This document shows positions 36,123 through 45,518 of a stretch of DNA of 64,000 nucleotides, one piece after another. Origin of the DNA: an uncultured Paracoccus sp. (GTDB lineage Bacteria > Pseudomonadota > Alphaproteobacteria > Rhodobacterales > Rhodobacteraceae). The stretch's first letter is position 1; the number at the start of each line of letters is the position of its first letter. The stretch spans positions 1 to 64,000 of the forward strand of contig NZ_CANKWH010000006.1 in NCBI RefSeq assembly GCF_947487305.1, given 5' to 3'. The notes below the pieces were generated by a model. It was not told the origin of the DNA. It worked only from the letters and a program-made list of their open reading frames with translations, and searched no databases. A program made the position numbers and the translations under genes.

Positions 36123-36887
36123 ATGCCGGTCTTCTATGGCACCCAAGTCGACAGCGCGCTGATGCTGGGCACGGCGCAATACCCCTCGCCTGCGATCCTC
36201 GCCGAAGCCTTCCGCGTCTCGCAGGCGGGCATCGCCACGGTCAGCCTGCGCCGCGAGGCCGGCGGCGGGCAGGTCTTCTGGGACATGATCGCCGGACTTG
36301 GCACCCGCATCCTGCCCAACACCGCCGGCTGCCACACGGTCAAGGAGGCCGTCACCACCGCCCAGATGGCGCGGGAACTCTTTGACACAAGCTGGATCAA
36401 GCTCGAGGTCATCGGCCATGCCGACACGTTGCAACCCGATGTCTTCGGGCTGGTCGACGCCGCGCGCATCCTGACCAGCGAGGGGTTCGAGGTCTTTCCC
36501 TATTGCACCGAGGATCTGACCGTGTGCGGTCGGCTGCTCGAGGTCGGCTGTCAGGTGCTGATGCCCTGGGGCGCGCCGATCGGCTCGGGTCTGGGGCTGA
36601 ACAATCCCTATGGGCTGCGCAGCCTGCGCGCGCATTTTCCCGATGTGCCGGTGGTCGTGGATGCCGGGATCGGCCTGCCCTCCCATGCGGCGGGGGCGAT
36701 GGAGATGGGGTTCGACGCGGTGCTTCTGAACACTGCCGTCGCCAAGGCGGGCGATCCGGTCAGCATGGCGCGGGCGATGGCGCTGGCGGTCGAGGCCGGG
36801 CGCGCGGCCTTTGAGGCCGACCCGATGGAGCCGCGCGACATGGCCGCGCCATCCACCCCCGTTCTCGGAAAGGCCTTCCTCGCATGA
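36123..36887 (+). CDS. thiG: Thiazole synthase ThiG
   Basis: 254-residue TIM-barrel enzyme that forms the thiazole phosphate from deoxyxylulose 5-phosphate, glycine imine and ThiS thiocarboxylate. Schiff-base Lys lies in SWIKLEVIG near residue 98. [27 protein letters not shown] and [19 protein letters not shown] are typical. One small deviation is [11 protein letters not shown], where many homologues have Asp after Gly. Overlaps thiE by 4 nt. Confidence 0.96.
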   Translation: MPVFYGTQVDSALMLGTAQYPSPAILAEAFRVSQAGIATVSLRREAGGGQVFWDMIAGLGTRILPNTAGCHTVKEAVTTAQMARELFDTSWIKLEVIGHADTLQPDVFGLVDAARILTSEGFEVFPYCTEDLTVCGRLLEVGCQVLMPWGAPIGSGLGLNNPYGLRSLRAHFPDVPVVVDAGIGLPSHAAGAMEMGFDAVLLNTAVAKAGDPVSMARAMALAVEAGRAAFEADPMEPRDMAAPSTPVLGKAFLA

Positions 36888-37480
36888 CCCTGCCCCGCTT
36901 CTACCCGATTTTTGAAACCGCCGACTGGATCGGGCGGATGTTGCCGCTTGGCGTGAGGCTGGTGCAGCTGCGCGTGAAGGACCGGCCTGACGCCGAGACC
37001 CGCGCCGAGATCCGCCGGGCTCAGGCGCTCTGCCGCGCGGCGGGGGCGCTGCTGGTGGTGAACGACCATTGGCAGCTCGCCATCGACGAGGGCTGCGACT
37101 GGATCCACCTTGGGCAGGAAGATCTGGACGGCGCCGACCTGTCCGCCATCCGCGCGGCGGGCATCAGGCTGGGCGTCTCGACCCATGACGAGGCGGAACT
37201 GGTCCGCGCGCTCGCGCTGGTGCCCGATTACATCGCCCTCGGCCCGGTCTGGCCCACCATCCTCAAGAAGATGAAATGGCACCAGCAGGGCGTTGAAAAG
37301 CTGACCGAGTGGAAGGCGCGGATCGGCGGCATTCCCCTGATCGCCATTGGCGGGCTGAACCTCGACCGCGCACCACTGGCCTTTGCCGCCGGTGCGGATG
37401 TCGTGTCAGCCGTGACCGACATCACCCTGAACCCCGACCCCGAGGCACGGGTGCGCGACTGGCTGCGGGCGACGGCATGA
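36884..37480 (+). CDS. thiE: Thiamine phosphate synthase ThiE
   Basis: 198-residue TIM-barrel enzyme joining HMP pyrophosphate and thiazole phosphate. Visible features are [10 protein letters not shown] near residue 25, [25 protein letters not shown] (pieces) near 58, and [17 protein letters not shown] near 115. The canonical GPxFxTxTK reads [10 protein letters not shown], a conservative variant. C-terminal [16 protein letters not shown] binds phosphate. Overlaps thiG and thiF by 4 nt each. Confidence 0.92.
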   Translation: MTLPRFYPIFETADWIGRMLPLGVRLVQLRVKDRPDAETRAEIRRAQALCRAAGALLVVNDHWQLAIDEGCDWIHLGQEDLDGADLSAIRAAGIRLGVSTHDEAELVRALALVPDYIALGPVWPTILKKMKWHQQGVEKLTEWKARIGGIPLIAIGGLNLDRAPLAFAAGADVVSAVTDITLNPDPEARVRDWLRATA

Positions 37481-38469
37481 ACCGCTATGCCCGCCAGCTG
37501 ATCCTGCCCGAAATCGGCGCCGAGGGTCAGGCGCGGATCGGCGCGGCGCATCTGCTGGTGGTCGGCGCGGGGGGCCTTGGCGTTCCGGCGCTGCAATATC
37601 TGGTCGGCGCGGGCATCGGGCGGATCACGCTGATCGATCCCGACCGGGTCGAGGCGACGAACCTGCACCGCCAGCCGATCTATGGCCCTAGCCTCGGCCA
37701 GCCCAAGGCCGAGGCCGCCGCCGGCTTCGCCCGCGCGCTGAACCCCGGGGTTGCGGTCACGCCGCTGGTCGCGTGGCTGACTCCGGAAAATGCCCCGGAA
37801 CTGGTGGCCGGTGCCGATCTGGTCCTCGATTGCGCCGACAGTTTCGCCGCAAGCTACACACTGTCGGACCTCTGCCTTGCACTGCGAAAACCGCTGATCT
37901 CCGCTTCGGCGCTAGGGCTTTCCGGCTATGTCGGCGGCTTCTGCGATACCGCCCCCTCGCTGCGCGCGGTCTTTCCCGACTTGCCCGACAGCCTTGCCAC
38001 CTGCGCCAGCGCCGGGGTGCTGGGTCCGGTGGTTGGGATGCTGGGGGCGGTTCAGGCGCAGATGGCGCTGGCCGTGGTGCTGGGGCTGCAACCCTCGCCG
38101 CTGGGGCAGTTGCTGCGCTTTGACATGGCGGGGTTTCGCACCTCCTCCTTCCGCTTCGACGCCGCCCCCGAACCCGAAGCCGCGCCGCACCCCTTCATCG
38201 CCGCCTCGGCGCTGCGCCCCGGTGATTTCCTGATCGAGCTGCGCGACCCCACCGAAGCGCCACAGCCCGTCGCCCCCCATGCCCGCCGCCAGTCGGTCGA
38301 GGATTTCGGCCCCGCCGGCCCGATCCCCACCCCCGGCCAGCGCGCCGTTTTCACCTGCCGCTCGGGCCTGCGCGCCTGGCGCGCCGCCGACCGGCTGCGC
38401 GCGGTCTGGCCGGGCGAGATCGCCCTTCTGGCCGATCCTGCACCCCATTCCACCGGAGACCCAAGATGA
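37477..38469 (+). CDS. thiF: ThiF/MoeB-family adenylyltransferase with rhodanese-like tail
   Basis: 330-residue E1-like enzyme that adenylates ThiS. The ATP fold is LLVVGAGGLGVPALQYLVGAG near residue 26, with IDPDRVEATNLHRQ following. The candidate catalytic Cys lies in TCASAGVLGPVVG near 177. Both CxxC zinc pairs usual in this family are absent: the first is SLRAVFPD where CxxCLFP is expected, and no Cys pair follows in the C-terminal part. A rhodanese-like C-terminus has FTCRSGLRAWRAADRL near 295, the CRSGxR active-site loop. Overlaps thiE and thiY by 4 nt. MoeB function is less likely in this operon. Confidence 0.88.
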   Translation: MNRYARQLILPEIGAEGQARIGAAHLLVVGAGGLGVPALQYLVGAGIGRITLIDPDRVEATNLHRQPIYGPSLGQPKAEAAAGFARALNPGVAVTPLVAWLTPENAPELVAGADLVLDCADSFAASYTLSDLCLALRKPLISASALGLSGYVGGFCDTAPSLRAVFPDLPDSLATCASAGVLGPVVGMLGAVQAQMALAVVLGLQPSPLGQLLRFDMAGFRTSSFRFDAAPEPEAAPHPFIAASALRPGDFLIELRDPTEAPQPVAPHARRQSVEDFGPAGPIPTPGQRAVFTCRSGLRAWRAADRLRAVWPGEIALLADPAPHSTGDPR

Positions 38470-39413
38470 TCCCCACCCGCCTTCTCGCCGCGCTGGCCGG
38501 CCTGACCCTCGCCACGCCGGCCCTGGCCGAGGACAAGATGACCCTGCTGCTCGACTGGTTCGTGAATCCCGACCACGCCCCGATCATTCTGGCGCAGGAA
38601 AAGGGCTTCTTCGCCGATGAGGGGCTGGCGGTCGAGATCGTCGCCCCCGCCGACCCCAGCGAGCCGCCGAAGCTGGTGGCGGCGGGCAAGGCCGATCTGG
38701 CGGTCAGCTATCAGCCGCAGCTGCATCTGCAGGTGCATGAGGGGCTGCCGCTGGTGCGCGTCGGCACGCTGGTTGCCACGCCGCTCAACTGCCTGATGGT
38801 CGATGCCGATGGGCCGGTCCAGAGCCTCGCCGATCTGAAGGGCCGGAAGATCGGCTATTCGGTCTCGGGCGTGGAAAGCGCCACGACGGCGGCCATGCTG
38901 CAAAGCGCCGGTCTGACGGCGGACGATGTCGAGATGGTCAATGTGAACTGGTCGCTGACGCCCTCGCTGATGACGGGCCAGGTCGATGCGGTGATCGGGG
39001 CTTTCCGCAATTTCGAACTGACCCAGATGCGGCTGGCGGGCGGCAATGGCCGCTGCTTCTTCCCCGAAGAGGCCGGGCTGCCCAGCTATGACGAGCTGAT
39101 CTTCGTCGCCAATGCCGACAGCCTTGATCGCGACCGCATCACCCGCTTCCTCGCCGCCATCGAGCGCGGCACCGAATACATGCTGAACCACCCCGACGAG
39201 GCGTTTGCGACCTTCGCCGCCTCTGGTCCCGATCTTTCCGACGAGCTGAACACCCAAGCGTGGAAGGACACCCTGCCGCGTTTCGCCCATAGCCCGGCGG
39301 CGCTGGATCATGGTCGTTATGCGAGGTTCGAGAAATTCCTGCTCGACGCCGGGATGATCGACGCGACCCTGCCGGTGTCGAAACTGGCGCTGGACCCGGG
39401 GGCGGCGGAATGA
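38466..39413 (+). CDS. thiY: Pyrimidine-precursor ABC transporter substrate-binding protein ThiY
   Basis: 315-residue NMT1/THI5-like periplasmic binding protein. The signal peptide MIPTRLLAALAGLTLATPA ends at ALA before EDK. The mature start MTLLLDWFVNPDHAPIILA and KGFFADEGLAVEIV are typical of ThiY, which binds formylaminopyrimidine or related thiamine breakdown products. Neighbouring tenA, thiZ and thiX complete the salvage set. Overlaps thiF and tenA by 4 nt each. Confidence 0.9.
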   Translation: MIPTRLLAALAGLTLATPALAEDKMTLLLDWFVNPDHAPIILAQEKGFFADEGLAVEIVAPADPSEPPKLVAAGKADLAVSYQPQLHLQVHEGLPLVRVGTLVATPLNCLMVDADGPVQSLADLKGRKIGYSVSGVESATTAAMLQSAGLTADDVEMVNVNWSLTPSLMTGQVDAVIGAFRNFELTQMRLAGGNGRCFFPEEAGLPSYDELIFVANADSLDRDRITRFLAAIERGTEYMLNHPDEAFATFAASGPDLSDELNTQAWKDTLPRFAHSPAALDHGRYARFEKFLLDAGMIDATLPVSKLALDPGAAE

Positions 39414-40087
39414 GCGCCCCGGATTACGGCCGCAGCTTTGCCCTCTGGCGGGTGGATTGCGCCGACCACTGGTCCGCCTATACCCGCCATGCCTTCGTCG
39501 AGGGGCTGAAGGATGGCAGCCTGCCCCGCGCCGCCTTCCTGACTTACCTGCGGCAGGATTACCTGTTCCTGATCCACTTCTCGCGCGCCTGGTCGCTTGC
39601 GGTGGTCAAGGCCGGCACGCTGGAGGAGATGCAGGCGGCAGCCGCCACCGTGCAAAACCTTTTGCACGGCGAGATGGCGCTGCATGTGGCGATCTGCGCA
39701 GCGGCGGGGATCAGCAAGGCCGATCTGCTGGCGACCGAGGAGGCACCGGAAAACCTTGCCTATACCCGCTATGTGCTGGAGACCGGCTATTCCGGCGATT
39801 TCCTCGACCTGCTGGCCGCGCTCGCGCCCTGTGTCTTGGGCTATGGCGAGATCGGCGCGCGGCTGATGGTCGAGGCTGGCGACACCCCCTATCGCGACTG
39901 GATCGAGACCTATGGCGGCGTCGATTATCAGGCGATGTGCCACGCGCGCGGCACGATGATCGACAAGGCGGTGGCGGATCGGCTGGGGCCGGCGCCGGAA
40001 AAACTGCCGCGCTGGCAGCAGCTGTCCCATCGCTTTGCCACCGCCACCCGGCTCGAGGTCGGCTTCTGGGGCTTGGGCCGGGCATGA
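39410..40087 (+). CDS. tenA: Aminopyrimidine aminohydrolase / thiaminase II TenA
   Basis: 225-residue helical enzyme of the TenA family, which converts aminomethylpyrimidine to HMP in thiamine salvage. The catalytic Cys is in LAPCVLGYGEIGARL near residue 138. RQDYLFLIHFSRAW near 46 and IETYGGVDYQAM near 165 carry substrate-binding residues. It is placed between the ThiY binding protein and the ThiZ ATPase, so imported pyrimidine can be processed at once. Confidence 0.93.
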   Translation: MSAPDYGRSFALWRVDCADHWSAYTRHAFVEGLKDGSLPRAAFLTYLRQDYLFLIHFSRAWSLAVVKAGTLEEMQAAAATVQNLLHGEMALHVAICAAAGISKADLLATEEAPENLAYTRYVLETGYSGDFLDLLAALAPCVLGYGEIGARLMVEAGDTPYRDWIETYGGVDYQAMCHARGTMIDKAVADRLGPAPEKLPRWQQLSHRFATATRLEVGFWGLGRA

Positions 40088-40806
40088 GCGCACCAAACAG
40101 GACTGCGCCGGTGATCCTGTCGGGGCAGGTCGTCATGTCGGGCCGGGCGCTTTTCCCGCCAATCCGCCTGCGACTCGAGCCGGGGCAATGGACGGCGCTT
40201 CTGGGCGATTCCGGGGTGGGCAAGTCGACGCTGCTCAGGCTGATCGCCGGCCTGCCGATCGGCGGAGAGTTCCGGGGCCTGGTGCAGTTCCGCCAGCCCG
40301 TCGCGCTGATGGCGCAGGATCCGGGGCTGCTCGGCTGGCTGACCGTGCGCCAGAACGCGGCGCTTGGTGCGCGGCTGCGCGGCGATGCCGCCGATGCCGC
40401 GCGGCTCGACGCCATTCTCGACCGCGCCGGGCTGGCGGCCCATGCCGGGAAGCGCACGGTGGAACTGTCGGGCGGCCAGCGACAGCGGGTGGCGCTGGCG
40501 CGGACGCTGATGGAGGATCGCCCGGTGGTGCTGCTGGACGAACCCTTCTCGGCGCTGGATGTGCGGCTGCGGCTCGAGATGCAGGACCTCGCGGCCGAGT
40601 TGCTGCGGGGCCGCACCGTGCTGCTGGTCACGCATGACCCGGCCGAGGCCGCGCGTCTGGCCGACCGCATCCATGTGCTGACCGAGGCGGGCCTCAGCGC
40701 GGTGGAAACCCCTGCGCTTCCCGTCCCGCGCGCACCGTCACATCCCGAACTTCTGCGCTGTCAGGGCGCACTGATGTCGCGCCTGATCGCCGGGGCCGCC
40801 GCATGA
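40084..40806 (+). CDS. thiZ: ThiXYZ transporter ATP-binding protein ThiZ
   Basis: 240-residue ABC ATPase. Walker A GDSGVGKST lies at residues 41-49, the Q-loop MAQDPGLLGWLTVRQN near 78, the signature LSGGQRQRVALAR near 137 and Walker B VVLLDEPFSALD near 158, with a VTHDPAEA switch His. The start at 40084 overlaps the tenA stop; a much longer upstream frame is an artefact of tenA antisense-free overlap. It energises ThiX. Confidence 0.9.
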   Translation: MSAPNRTAPVILSGQVVMSGRALFPPIRLRLEPGQWTALLGDSGVGKSTLLRLIAGLPIGGEFRGLVQFRQPVALMAQDPGLLGWLTVRQNAALGARLRGDAADAARLDAILDRAGLAAHAGKRTVELSGGQRQRVALARTLMEDRPVVLLDEPFSALDVRLRLEMQDLAAELLRGRTVLLVTHDPAEAARLADRIHVLTEAGLSAVETPALPVPRAPSHPELLRCQGALMSRLIAGAAA

Positions 40807-41546
40807 GCGCGCGGCAGATGCTGACGCCCCTGGCTGTCGGGCTGGGCCTGCTGGCGGGCTGGCAGGCACTGGTCCTTCTCACCGGCCTGCCGCCCTTCCT
40901 CTTGCCCGGGCCGGGGGCGGTCGCGTCGGCCATCGTCACCCATCGAGAGGTGCTGGCGCAGGGCGCGCTGACCAGCCTGACCGAGATCCTCGCGGGTTTC
41001 GCGCTCGGGGCCGGCACCGGCGCGATCCTCGCCGTGCTGATGGCCAGCTTTCCCCGGCTCGCCGCTGTGCTGCGCCCGGTGCTGCTCTTGTCGCAGGTGA
41101 TCCCGATCTTCGCGCTGGCGCCGATCCTGACGCTGTGGCTGGGGTTCGGCATGGCGCCGAAGATCACCGTGGTGGCGCTGATCTGCTTCTTCCCGGTCGC
41201 CTCGGCCTTCCTGGACGGGCTGATGCGCAGCTCGCCCGCCTGTCTCGATCTGGCGCGGACGATGGGGGCGAGCCCTTGGCGCGAGATGGCGCATATCCGC
41301 ATCCCCATGGCCCTGCCGATGCTGGGCAGCGGGCTGACGCTGGCGGCGGTCTATGCCCCCATCGGCGCGGTCATCGGCGAATGGGTCGGCGGCTCCGAGG
41401 GCCTGGGCGCGGTGATGATCCATGCCAATGGCCGGATGCGCACCGATCTGGCCTTTGCCGCGCTGGCCCTCGTCACGCTGATCGCGCTTGGCTTTCACGC
41501 ACTGGTCAGCCGTCTGGTGAGCCGGGGGTTCGCGCGCTTCGGCTAA
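40803..41546 (+). CDS. thiX: ThiXYZ transporter permease ThiX
   Basis: 247-residue inner-membrane permease of the nitrate/taurine/NMT1 type with about six helices. The EAA-like loop LDLARTMGASPWREMAHIRIPM (pieces) lies near residues 142-163, and GAVIGEWVGGSEGLG near 182. Last gene of the thi operon. It overlaps thiZ by 4 nt and ends 19 nt before the convergent nuclease gene; no clear terminator is seen. Confidence 0.9.
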   Translation: MSARQMLTPLAVGLGLLAGWQALVLLTGLPPFLLPGPGAVASAIVTHREVLAQGALTSLTEILAGFALGAGTGAILAVLMASFPRLAAVLRPVLLLSQVIPIFALAPILTLWLGFGMAPKITVVALICFFPVASAFLDGLMRSSPACLDLARTMGASPWREMAHIRIPMALPMLGSGLTLAAVYAPIGAVIGEWVGGSEGLGAVMIHANGRMRTDLAFAALALVTLIALGFHALVSRLVSRGFARFG

Positions 41547-41565
41547 CTCCCCGGTCTGAACCGAC

Positions 41566-44500
41566 TTACGCCACCAGCGGATCGTCCAGTGTCAGCCCGA
41601 CGATCAGCGGATCGTGGTCCGAGGCGGCGAAGGGCCCGTCATTGTAGAAGCCCGGATCCTTGAACTGCGAGCTGTAGCCCAAGAGGTCCGGCTCATCGGC
41701 ATTCACATGCCATTCGGTCGCCCCGGTCACGTTGTCCGCCAGACCCGCCGAGGCCAGCCCCTGATCCAGCGTGCCGCGCTGGCCGTCAAAGACATAGCTA
41801 TAGGCCTGATCCTGCCCGATGAACTGGTCGATCAGATCGACCAGCCCGGCCTCGCGCAGCGCCTGCACCGGGTCCTCCTGCGCATAGGCGTTCATGTCGC
41901 CCATCAGCAGATAGTCACTGACCCCGCCACCGGCATATTCCGTGCCCAGCCAGTCGGCCAGTTGCACCGCCGCCTCGGCCCGGACGCCGTTCCAGAAGCC
42001 CTGACCGTCGCCCTGATCGAAATTCGCATCGGCGCGCAGCGCGTCGATATCGGCCTGGGTAAAGCCCGCCGCCGCACCATTGGCGTCGAGATAGGCCTGC
42101 GCGGCATTGGAGAGCGCAACCAGCCCGCTGTCGCCCTTGGACTTGAAATGCGACGAAACCACGGTGAACTGGTTCCCTTCCGCATCCTCGAAGGTCGCCG
42201 CGACCGAGGGGCGGTTGCGCTGGAAATCGCCCAGATAGGTCGATTGCGGCAGCGCGTCATCCAGAACCTTGGCCAGCTGATAGGTGGTCGCCGCCGTGCT
42301 CTCGTCGAACTCGATGTAATCGGTATGAACCAGCGTCAGCGCGGCGCTGTCATAGACGATGCCAGTCATGATCGCATCCTCACCGACAAAGCCGCCGGTC
42401 CCGGTCGGATCGACATAGGCATAGACCGCGCCCGAGCCGGTGGCCGTAGCCTCGGCATTCAGCGCATCGACCAGCGCGTCGATGGCCGAACCTTCGCCAA
42501 AGCCGCCATTCTCGATCTCTTGCAGGGCAAAGACTTCGGCCCCGGTGCCGGTCATGACCGAAACCAGTTTTTCCGTCTGCCGGGCCAGATCGGCCTCGGT
42601 CGTCGCCCCGCGCGGCGACAGCGTGCCATCCGGGCCGGTGCCGCCCGAGAGCGTGGTGAAATAGTTCAACACGTTGATCGAAGCCACCTGCAGCTCGCCA
42701 CCCACATCCTCGGGCACCTCCTGCCGCGCGCCGGAATTGGTGGCCTCGTCGATCGGCAATTGCCCGGTCGGGATCAGCGCGTGATCGCCGAACTGCTCGG
42801 TCATCACCCCCTCGATCGGGCCGGTGAACTGGGTGCCAAGGCGCAGCGTCGCGCCGCCCGCGCCGAACTCATCGCCCGCATCGAGATAACCGTTGCCATT
42901 GTCGCCCGGCGTGGTGTTCGGGATGTATTCGAAGGCGTCGGGGTTCTGCGTGCTGATGCCGTCATCGATGATCAGCCGGTTCTGGGCATTGGCCTCGGCC
43001 AGCGCCGCGACCTCGGCGGCCTCGGTCTGCGCGTCAAAGATCTGCGTCGGCTGGTATTGCACGCCTGCGCCCACCACGATCTCGCCATAGCGGTCGAAAT
43101 CGAAATTCTCGATCACCGTCAGCGGCGCGTCGGTGCCGCTGATGACCGAGACCCGCATCCCCTCGACCGATTCATAGTTGAAGCCCTCGGGCGACAGCTC
43201 GACCGTCGCCGCCGTGGGCAGCTCGTTGCCGCTGGACATGATCATCACATCCGTGACGGCGGTCAGCTCGGTCAGCCCGCCGAATTCGGTGACGGTGCCA
43301 TCAAGCTGCACCAGATCGCCAAGCGCCACGGCCTCGCCGCCGCCGGTGAAGACGAAAATGCCCTCCGAGGTCAGCGCGTCGAGATCGGCATCGGCGTCTT
43401 CCTCCTGCAGATAGAAACCGTTCGCCGCGATATGGACGACCACCGCCGTCACCTCGACCCGCTGGCCGATCAGCGTCGAGGCATCGGTTGACCCCTGAAT
43501 GAAGGAAATCAGCTGCGGCGTCGCGGTCTCGCCGCCGCCGCCATCGCCCCGATTGGCCGCGCCCTTGGTCGCGTCGGCGGGCGCGGCCCAGTTGCCGTCC
43601 GCATCGCGTTGCAGCGACAGGCCCGGCGCATCGCCGCCGGTTTCCGCCACGCCGATATCGCTGGAGGTCATCCCCGCCGCCGTGCCGCCGGTGGCGGTCA
43701 TCTGACCCTCATAGCTGAGGAATTCAATCACCTCGCCACCGTTCACCAGCGCCAACCCGTCCGGCGCGCCGTTCTGCAGCCCGTTGGCCGGCAAGTCCCA
43801 GACATAGAAATCATGGGTGCCGTCGCTGGTCATGGTGGCATCGGCGATCGACAGCGTGCCGTAAACCGAGCCATTGCCGCCGTTATAGAGTTCCACCGAC
43901 AGACCCGAGGCATCGCCGCCCGCCGTCACCCGGACCTCGACGAACTCGCCGGTATCGGTGCCGGCATTGTCATAGTGGAATTCGTTGATCCGCGCCGCGA
44001 ATTCAGGTTCAGCGGCGTCATTGCTGGCGCCTGCGGTTGCCGTTTCCGGCGCGCGCCAGCTGCCATCCGCGTTCCGCTGCAAGGATTGGCCGAGGGGCGT
44101 ATCGCTGGCCTCCAAGACGCCGATATCGGTCGAGGTCAAGCCATTGGCCGCGCCGCCAGTGGCGGTCATCTCGCCCTCGTAACTCAGGAACTCGACCACC
44201 TGGCCGTCATTCACCAGCGCCATCCCGTCCGGCGCGCCATTCTGCAACCCGTTCGCGGGCAGGTTCCAGACATAGAAATCATGCGTCCCGTCGCTGGTCA
44301 TCGTCGCATCGGCAATCGACAGCGTGCCGTAGACCCCGCCATTGCTTCCATTGTAAAGCTCGACCGAAAGACCCGAGGCATCATCGCCCGCGTTCACGCG
44401 GACCTCGATGAACTCCCCCGCATCGGCGCCGGCATTGTCATAGTGAAATTCGTTGATCCGGGCGACGATCGGCGGCGTCTCGGTCACGTCCTCGACCGTC

Positions 44501-45453
44501 ACCGATATATCTGCTCTGTCGCTGGCGCCGTCGCCATCGGTCACGCTGACGGTCACGTCATAGACATTGTCGCCGCCCGCATCGCCCGGATTTTCGTAAT
44601 CCGGCGCGGTGATGAAGCTCAGTTCTCCAGTTTCGGGATCGATCTGGAACAGCGCCGCATCGGCCCCGCCGCTGATCGCATAGCTCAGGTCGCTGCTGTC
44701 GGGGTCGGTGGCCGAAAGGCCGGCAGGCACGGCGGTCTGGTTTTCCGCCACGGTGACGCTGGTGGTGGCGGTCAGCGTGGGCGCGTCATTCTGGCCGGTG
44801 ATGGTGACAGTGACCGTCGCCGTATCGGTGCCGCCCTTCCCGTCATCGACGGTATAGGTAAAGCTGTCGGTGGCCGTCTCGCCCTCGGCCAGATGGTCGA
44901 AACGGGTGCCGGGGTCATAGCTGATCTGGCCGCCCTCCAGCGTCATAACTGCGCCCGAGGCCGCAGCGGACACCCCGGTGATGGTCAGCGCGTCACCGTC
45001 AAACTCGCGGTCATTGGCCAGAAGATCGGCGGTGTCGAAGAGGCTCACCCCGTCCTCGTCTGCCGAAACGGCATCATCCCCGGCCAGCACGGCATTGTTC
45101 CGGCCATCGAGATGCAGCGTGTAGTCGTCGCCTTCGAAATAGAGCGCCTCGACCGATTGCAGCCAGTCGCTGCCGTCGTTGCCCGACAGCGCCTCGACCC
45201 GGGTGATGCCGCCAAGCCGGCTGATCGCGTAATCATCGACCCCGCCCGCATAAACCGCCGTATCCGTTCCGCCCCCGCCAAGGATGCGGTCATCGCCGCC
45301 GCCGCCGCGGATGGTGTCATCGCCGCCCAGTCCAAGGATCATGTCCTTGCCCGCGCCACCTTCAAGCAGGTTGCCCCGCTGGTTGCCGAGGATCAGCGAC
45401 GGCCCTCCCCGGTCGGCTGCTGCATTGCCCTTCTGCGCGCGGTTCGAGGCCAT
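41566..45453 (-). CDS. Large extracellular nuclease with RTX, cadherin-like, lamin-tail-like, OB and EEP domains
   Basis: 1295 residues. There is no Sec signal peptide. RTX nonapeptides (GGAGKDMILGLGGDD, GGGGDDRILGGGG) lie at about 25-65, a VCBS/cadherin-like region (TVDDGKGGTDTATVTV, DYENPGDAGGDN) at about 130-328, two lamin-tail-like domains starting RINEFHYDNAG at 332 and 488, an OB-fold-like segment at about 650-830, and an endonuclease/exonuclease/phosphatase domain from about 920 (VASINVLNYF, ALQEIENGG, SSHFKSKGD, LLMGDMNAYAQED, SDHDPLIVGL). The EEP metal and His residues look intact. This architecture is that of ExeM/NucH-type secreted DNases used for DNA or phosphate scavenging. Export without an N-terminal signal suggests type I secretion. 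A PhoB-like box lies upstream. Confidence 0.88.
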   Translation of the reverse strand: MASNRAQKGNAAADRGGPSLILGNQRGNLLEGGAGKDMILGLGGDDTIRGGGGDDRILGGGGTDTAVYAGGVDDYAISRLGGITRVEALSGNDGSDWLQSVEALYFEGDDYTLHLDGRNNAVLAGDDAVSADEDGVSLFDTADLLANDREFDGDALTITGVSAAASGAVMTLEGGQISYDPGTRFDHLAEGETATDSFTYTVDDGKGGTDTATVTVTITGQNDAPTLTATTSVTVAENQTAVPAGLSATDPDSSDLSYAISGGADAALFQIDPETGELSFITAPDYENPGDAGGDNVYDVTVSVTDGDGASDRADISVTVEDVTETPPIVARINEFHYDNAGADAGEFIEVRVNAGDDASGLSVELYNGSNGGVYGTLSIADATMTSDGTHDFYVWNLPANGLQNGAPDGMALVNDGQVVEFLSYEGEMTATGGAANGLTSTDIGVLEASDTPLGQSLQRNADGSWRAPETATAGASNDAAEPEFAARINEFHYDNAGTDTGEFVEVRVTAGGDASGLSVELYNGGNGSVYGTLSIADATMTSDGTHDFYVWDLPANGLQNGAPDGLALVNGGEVIEFLSYEGQMTATGGTAAGMTSSDIGVAETGGDAPGLSLQRDADGNWAAPADATKGAANRGDGGGGETATPQLISFIQGSTDASTLIGQRVEVTAVVVHIAANGFYLQEEDADADLDALTSEGIFVFTGGGEAVALGDLVQLDGTVTEFGGLTELTAVTDVMIMSSGNELPTAATVELSPEGFNYESVEGMRVSVISGTDAPLTVIENFDFDRYGEIVVGAGVQYQPTQIFDAQTEAAEVAALAEANAQNRLIIDDGISTQNPDAFEYIPNTTPGDNGNGYLDAGDEFGAGGATLRLGTQFTGPIEGVMTEQFGDHALIPTGQLPIDEATNSGARQEVPEDVGGELQVASINVLNYFTTLSGGTGPDGTLSPRGATTEADLARQTEKLVSVMTGTGAEVFALQEIENGGFGEGSAIDALVDALNAEATATGSGAVYAYVDPTGTGGFVGEDAIMTGIVYDSAALTLVHTDYIEFDESTAATTYQLAKVLDDALPQSTYLGDFQRNRPSVAATFEDAEGNQFTVVSSHFKSKGDSGLVALSNAAQAYLDANGAAAGFTQADIDALRADANFDQGDGQGFWNGVRAEAAVQLADWLGTEYAGGGVSDYLLMGDMNAYAQEDPVQALREAGLVDLIDQFIGQDQAYSYVFDGQRGTLDQGLASAGLADNVTGATEWHVNADEPDLLGYSSQFKDPGFYNDGPFAASDHDPLIVGLTLDDPLVA
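43525..44465 (-). repeat. Internal duplication of the lamin-tail-like domain
   Basis: Two coding units of 468 bp (156 residues) encode near-identical domains, each running from RINEFHYDNAG through FYVW, LPANGLQNGAPDG and LQR. The matching points are 43973 and 44441. The DNA is similar but not identical, so the duplication is older than the 300-bp repeat at the left edge. Confidence 0.85.
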
Positions 45454-45500
45454 GACGATTCTCCCGTTCTCGTGACATTGACCCCTTTGACCCTAGTCAG

Positions 45501-45518
45501 GTGACAGCCATGTGACCA
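45501..45518 (-). promoter_or_regulatory. PhoB-box-like direct repeat upstream of the nuclease gene
   Basis: Read on the minus strand, TGGTCAC-ATGG-CTGTCAC is a direct repeat with the 7+4+7 layout (11-nt period) of the Pho box CTGTCAT-N4-CTGTCAT. The second half matches 6 of 7 positions and the first half 4 of 7. It lies 48 bp upstream of the nuclease start. Phosphate control of secreted nucleases is known in other Proteobacteria; here it is inferred. Confidence 0.4.

Noticed and set aside
41614-43491. Long plus-strand frame opposite the nuclease gene
   Set aside because: Shadow of the EEP and OB domains; no motif on its own strand.
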